The notes under the pieces are model-generated. The model was not told the origin of the DNA, made no database searches, and saw only the letters and a program-made list of their open reading frames with translations. Shown here piece by piece: positions 60,998 through 64,000 of a stretch of DNA of 64,000 nt. The position numbers and the translations under genes were made by a program. Positions within the stretch are counted from its first letter, which is position 1. The number at the start of each line of letters is the position of its first letter. Source of the DNA: DATFVJ01 sp963851085 (GTDB lineage: Bacteria; Actinomycetota; Actinomycetes; Streptosporangiales; Streptosporangiaceae); contig CAWKNX010000016.1 of the NCBI GenBank assembly GCA_963851085.1, forward strand, positions 310,001-374,000, written 5' to 3'.

Positions 60998-62476
60998 TCA
61001 GCCGCTCGGCGCCCCGGCGATCGACCTCCACGCGCTCAGCCACCCCGCCCACCCGACGCAGTCGCGCTTGCCGTTGCCGCAGGCAGCGCCCGGCAGGTGA
61101 GCGAACGCGACCTTGTTCAGGTAGGCCTGGTCCGCGACGTGGTAAAGACCGCAGACCTGCTGGCCGAGGCCGTCACAGGCGTCGGGGTTCACGGGTGCCG
61201 TGCCGTTCCACCCGGCGACCTGCTGCTGCACGCGCGGCGTGAGCGACCAGGCCAGCCACTCGTACATGCAGTTCGGATCCGGGGCCTGCGCGCTCATCAG
61301 CCAGGAGGTCACCCAGCCCGTCGTTCCGTGTGCCGGATCGGCGGCCGCCACCTTGCGGCCGGCCCGGGCCAGGACGTCCACGTGGCGAGGCAGCACGCCG
61401 CCGAGTACCGCGCTGCCCGTGGCCAGGCCGTCGATCACTTGCGGGTCCCGTGAGTAGTACGTGGTAATGCTCGGCCGCACGCTCTTGAGGACGCCGATCG
61501 CCGCGTTGAACTGGCTGCCGGTCAGTTCGTACGGATCGGTGATGCCAAGCGACGGCCGCGCCGACTTCAGGTAGAGCGCCGCCATCGCGATGGTGAGCGG
61601 GCTGTCCGGGAGCATGACCTGGCCGGCGTACCTGGCGGCGGAGGCCGCATTGAACAATGCCCCCCAGGTGCGCGGGGCGGGCCGCACAGCCGACGTCGCA
61701 TAGCCAAGGACGAAGGCGTTCCAAACATACGGTATCCCGAAGGTCGCGCCTCGTGACATCAGCGCGTCCTGGTCGCGGAACGTGCGGCTGATCGCCGTGT
61801 ATCCGTCCACGATCGCGGTGTTCAGCGGGGCGATCAGGCCAGCGCTGATGAGCTGACCGGCCACCGCTGGCGGTGCGACCACACCGTCGTAATAGCCCGT
61901 GCCATGCAGCCGGAAGGTCGCGGGGATCGAGGCCGCGTCTGGAGCCTGCGTGTAGCTGACCCGGCAGCCTGTGCGGTGCTCGAATGCGGTGACCCAGTCG
62001 ACTCTCGGGTCCGTACTGCCGTCCTCCACGTAGCCGGAGACACCGAGCAGGCGCAGCGAACCCTCGCCGGGCCCCACCGAGCTCAGCGGCACCGGTTTCG
62101 CCTGACCCGACAAGCTGGCGCACCCGGCGAGCAGCGCAAGCGCGGTCCCGAGCGCGGCCACACGCACGGTGCCCACCGCTGTCCCCGGCGCGGCCGGGCG
62201 GGCAGTCCCGGGTGCGGCCCGGTGCACGGTCCCCAGCGGGGCCGGGCGCGTGCTCCCGGGTGCGGCCCGGTGCACGGTCCCCAGCGCGGCCATACGCACG
62301 GTGCCGGCCGCGGTCCCGGATGCGGCGCTGCGCGCGGTCCCGAGTACGGCGCTGCGCGCGGTCCCGAGCACGGCCCGGGCGGCGAGTCCGGCCCGGCGGA
62401 TGCCGAGTCCCGTGCGGCCCACGCGCGGCGTCCGCGCTGGGCGGCAAGCTCGCGGCCGCTTCCCTGTCCCCTCCAC
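60998..62476 (-). CDS. ABC-type solute-binding lipoprotein with repeat-rich N-terminus
   Basis: Extracellular solute-binding protein (family 1 fold). The core has GSLRLLGVSGYVEDGSTDPR, VTAFEHRTGCRVSYTQAPDA, FGIPYVWNAFVLGYATS, YAGQVMLPDSPLTIAMAALY and HVDVLARAGRKVAAADPAHG, like spermidine/putrescine- or iron-binding proteins. It is preceded by LALLAGCASLSGQ, a clear lipobox (L-A-G-C). Before the lipobox about 80 residues of LGTARSAV/LGTVHRAAPG repeats precede the signal core, unusually long; the true start may be internal to the repeats. GTG 62476 is the most upstream start. No permease genes are adjacent. Confidence 0.8.
   Translation of the reverse strand: MEGTGKRPRACRPARTPRVGRTGLGIRRAGLAARAVLGTARSAVLGTARSAASGTAAGTVRMAALGTVHRAAPGSTRPAPLGTVHRAAPGTARPAAPGTAVGTVRVAALGTALALLAGCASLSGQAKPVPLSSVGPGEGSLRLLGVSGYVEDGSTDPRVDWVTAFEHRTGCRVSYTQAPDAASIPATFRLHGTGYYDGVVAPPAVAGQLISAGLIAPLNTAIVDGYTAISRTFRDQDALMSRGATFGIPYVWNAFVLGYATSAVRPAPRTWGALFNAASAARYAGQVMLPDSPLTIAMAALYLKSARPSLGITDPYELTGSQFNAAIGVLKSVRPSITTYYSRDPQVIDGLATGSAVLGGVLPRHVDVLARAGRKVAAADPAHGTTGWVTSWLMSAQAPDPNCMYEWLAWSLTPRVQQQVAGWNGTAPVNPDACDGLGQQVCGLYHVADQAYLNKVAFAHLPGAACGNGKRDCVGWAGWLSAWRSIAGAPSG
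62165..62385. repeat. GC-rich repeats before the lipoprotein signal
   Basis: Units such as GTGCGGCCCGGTGCACGGTC and CCCCAGCGCGGCC recur at about 30-60 bp spacing (for example 62211-62245 and 62261-62290), with shorter GGTCCCGAGTACGGC copies further on. They encode the repeated N-terminal leader of the solute-binding protein. Confidence 0.8.
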
Positions 62477-62575
62477 AGCAACCTGAGCCTAGCGGGTACG
62501 GCCGATGTGGCGTTTACGGTCGGTTCCCTGGCCGACGCAGCGCGCTGAGGCGCGCCAAACGACGCGCTGATCCGC

Positions 62576-62854
62576 TCATCGCAGGGAGGTGATCCGCCGG
62601 GCGAGCGCGAAATCCTTACCGGTCAGCCCGCCCGCCGAGTGGGTCGAAAGGGTCAGTGTCACCCGGTTCCACTGAATCGTCATGTCCGGGTGGTGATTGG
62701 CTTCCTCGGCCAGGTAACCGACTGCGCCCGCGAACAGCATCGCGGCGCGGAAGTCCTTGAGCTGTACCGTGGTGGCGATCTCGTTCCCGGAGCGGCTCCA
62801 GTCCGGCAGCTCCGCCAGTTCTTGCGCGATGGCTTCCTCGCTCAGAATTTCCAT
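62576..62854 (-). CDS. pterin-4a-carbinolamine dehydratase, 92 aa
   Basis: PCD/DCoH enzyme that recycles 4a-hydroxytetrahydrobiopterin. ATG 62854 gives MEILSEEAIAQELAELPDWS; the active site is AEEANHHPDMTIQWNRVTLT (H-H-P-D), then LSTHSAGGLTGKDFALARRI (T-H-x-x-G-G-L-T). Normal length. An upstream in-frame start at 62869 would add five residues. Intact. Confidence 0.93.
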   Translation of the reverse strand: MEILSEEAIAQELAELPDWSRSGNEIATTVQLKDFRAAMLFAGAVGYLAEEANHHPDMTIQWNRVTLTLSTHSAGGLTGKDFALARRITSLR

Positions 62855-62904
62855 GCCTCTGCTATACACCCGCGCTCGCCATGGCGCCCCTGCGGCGCGC
62901 GTTC

Positions 62905-63063
62905 GCGGGAGGTGGGGTGCGTTCGCGGAGGTGGGGTGCGTTCGCGGGAGGTGGCGCGGGAGGCCGACGCGGGAGGCCGGCGCAGGGGTGGCGCGGGCGG
63001 CGCAGCGCGGGCGGCGCAGCGTGAGCCGTGCGGCGTGAGCCGTGCGGCGTGAGCCGTGCGGCG
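62905..63063. repeat. tandem GC-rich repeats between the PCD and HIT genes
   Basis: The stretch has GGTGGGGTGCGTTCGCGG units (62910-62955), GACGCGGGAGGCC units, and a 14-bp array GTGCGGCGTGAGCC (three to four copies, 63025-63063) reaching the HIT stop codon. No gene is seen. Confidence 0.85.
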
Positions 63064-63504
63064 TCAGCGGTGCAGTGCCGCACGGAGCCGGTCCGCGTAG
63101 TCGCGTGCCTCATCCTCGCTTTCGTACTTGGTCCGCGGCCAGAAGAACCCGCGCAGGCCGTCCTTGCGGTTACGCGGCACGACGTGCACATGCAGGTGCG
63201 GCACGCTCTGGCTCACCCGGTTGTTCATCGCCACAAACGAGCCCGCGGCGCCCAGCCCTTCCTCCATCGCAGACGCGAGCCGCTTCGCCAGGGTGTAGAA
63301 CGGCCCGATACAGCCGTCCGGCAGGTCGGCGAACGTCGGCACATGCGCCCTCGGGATGAGCAGCGCGTGCCCCTTGAACACGGGCCGCGTATCGAGGAAT
63401 GCGAGGGCCATGCTGTCGTCGAGGACCACATGGGCCCGCCGCTGACCGCCGACGATTTCACAGAAAGCACACTCTGCCACAAACACACTCTGCCACCCGA
63501 CCAT
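63064..63504 (-). CDS. HIT-family nucleotide hydrolase, 146 aa
   Basis: Histidine-triad protein. ATG 63504 gives MVGWQSVFVAECAFCEIVGG; VLDDSMALAFLDTRPVFKGH, ALLIPRAHVPTFADLP and the triad SVPHLHVHVVPRNRKDG (H-x-H-x-H) follow. Cys in CAFC may bind zinc. Relatives hydrolyse Ap4A, nucleoside phosphoramidates or adenylated proteins. A GTG inside the first line (VAECAFCE) is an alternative start. A long inverted repeat lies 20 bp upstream. Intact. Confidence 0.92.
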   Translation of the reverse strand: MVGWQSVFVAECAFCEIVGGQRRAHVVLDDSMALAFLDTRPVFKGHALLIPRAHVPTFADLPDGCIGPFYTLAKRLASAMEEGLGAAGSFVAMNNRVSQSVPHLHVHVVPRNRKDGLRGFFWPRTKYESEDEARDYADRLRAALHR

Positions 63505-63523
63505 CGTGGCGGACGGCGGCACA

Positions 63524-63552
63524 TCCGTTCTCCCGGGGCCCGGGAGAACGGA
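63524..63552. promoter_or_regulatory. 14-bp inverted repeat before the HIT gene
   Basis: TCCGTTCTCCCGGG (63524-63537) and its exact reverse complement (63539-63552) flank one G. The core TTCTCCCG/CGGGAGAA is shared with the hairpin before dxr. It may be an operator or a leader hairpin. Confidence 0.5.
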
Positions 63553-63937
63553 CCGATACGGCCGGCGGAGGGGGCGCGCGGAGGATACGCGGAGGGATAC
63601 GGAGGCGCGCCGCAGACACCGGCGCGGATACGTCGGCAAGGGCCGAAAGCCGGGTTCCGGACCGGGCGCTGATAAGCTTTGCCGCGGCCGTAAACCCCGG
63701 TACGAATGGCGTACTGACGCTCCCGCCGCAGCCAGCCGCGGGCAAACAGGGGTTCGGGAGGAGCGCCCCTCGCAACGGCTTTCAGGGCAGCGCCCGGCGC
63801 GGGCGGTGCGGACAGCGCGGGCGGTGCGGGCGGTGCGGACAGCGCGGGCGGTGCGGCAGCCGGACAGTCAGAATCAGCGGATCGCGGCCCGCCAGGACAT
63901 GAGCCGACATAGGCCGATTTGAGTGGAGTTCCCGCAG
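63553..63937. other. 385-bp spacer with GCGGGCGGTGCGG repeats
   Basis: No convincing gene is seen on either strand. GCGGGCGGTGCGGACA-type units recur at 63797-63853. The last 20 bases carry GGAGTTCCCGCAG before the next ATG. Confidence 0.45.
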
Positions 63938-64000
63938 ATGACAGCGCCTGATACGACCGGAGACACAGCACACGCGGCGCCCGGCCCGTCGCCCACAGCC
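63938..64000 (+). CDS. start of an unidentified gene (3' end outside window)
   Basis: ATG 63938 preceded by GGAG at 8-nt spacing opens MTAPDTTGDTAHAAPGPSPT and runs off the window. The visible part is a disordered Pro/Ala/Thr-rich N-terminus. The product cannot be identified. Confidence 0.45.
   Translation, partial: MTAPDTTGDTAHAAPGPSPTA

Noticed and set aside
60120..61052. 310-codon minus-strand open frame
   Set aside because: Antisense to the serine protease with its triad on the plus strand.
63225..63971. 248-codon minus-strand open frame
   Set aside because: Overlaps the HIT gene in another frame and GCGGGCGGT repeats; composition only.

Overview
The window is chromosomal DNA of a high-GC filamentous-type actinomycete (Actinomycetota). 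Marks of this are strong G/C third-position bias, GTG/TTG starts, RsbW-like ATP-binding proteins, a SpoIIE-type PP2C phosphatase, XRE/DUF5753 and DUF6879 genes, LCP and HelD proteins, the orn/tRNA-His pair and the dxr-rseP-ispG order. A Streptomyces/Streptosporangiales-like host is an inference. The genus cannot be read from the sequence.

Layout. 0-1 kb: 3' part of orn and tRNA-His(GTG). 1-4.95 kb: an ATP-binding regulator gene cut twice, by an IS4-family element (1202-2906) and an ISKra4-family element (3080-4800); its frame can be rebuilt exactly from the target duplications. 4.95-9.25 kb: a minus-strand accessory cassette (small CxxC protein, dTMP kinase, DnaQ-like exonuclease, radical SAM protein, XRE/DUF5753 regulator, DUF6879, small protein) in which most genes carry frameshifts. 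9.4-31.5 kb: FAD monooxygenase, PP2C phosphatase, LCP enzyme, a two-component system with a possibly structured leader, DAO oxidase, proA, secreted proteins, metallophosphoesterase, a HelD-type helicase, an SDR and gene remnants. 32.2-34.4 kb: mscL, with a second identical ISKra4 copy inserted between its Shine-Dalgarno sequence and its start codon. 34.7-39.6 kb: amidohydrolase, thioesterase, a small XRE regulator and a GH12 cellulase. 40.2-44.0 kb: an IS110 transposase gene interrupted by a 2.68-kb serine-recombinase element. 44.8-46.8 kb: a GH30 glycosidase. 47.7-55.5 kb: GNAT, Tap-like peptidase, TrpB-like enzyme and an XRE/CYTH/AAA island. 55.7-59.3 kb: ispG-rseP-dxr operon. 59.5-64 kb: secreted protease, solute-binding lipoprotein, pterin dehydratase, HIT protein and the start of a further gene.

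How the genes work together. The core blocks are RNA decay (orn), isoprenoid synthesis by the MEP pathway with the site-2 protease (dxr-rseP-ispG), envelope signalling and assembly (PP2C, LCP, two-component pair), and secreted plant-polymer degradation (GH12 and GH30 enzymes sharing nearly identical Ig-like and CBM2 modules). Around them lie layers of mobile DNA: two IS families whose Shine-Dalgarno sequences can be hidden in hairpins, an IS110 element used as an integration target by a serine recombinase, and a dispersed palindromic repeat (three full copies and one half).

The most unusual structures are the serine-recombinase element, whose attachment core lies inside its own recombinase gene so that the excised circle would restore a longer C-terminus and close the operon on itself; a nested inverted-repeat leader before the response regulator; a UUCG-type hairpin over the dxr start; and GC-rich minisatellites concentrated in the N-terminal or secretion regions of exported proteins. 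Single-base indels are common, often in short G/C runs, so draft-sequence error must be weighed against real gene decay.
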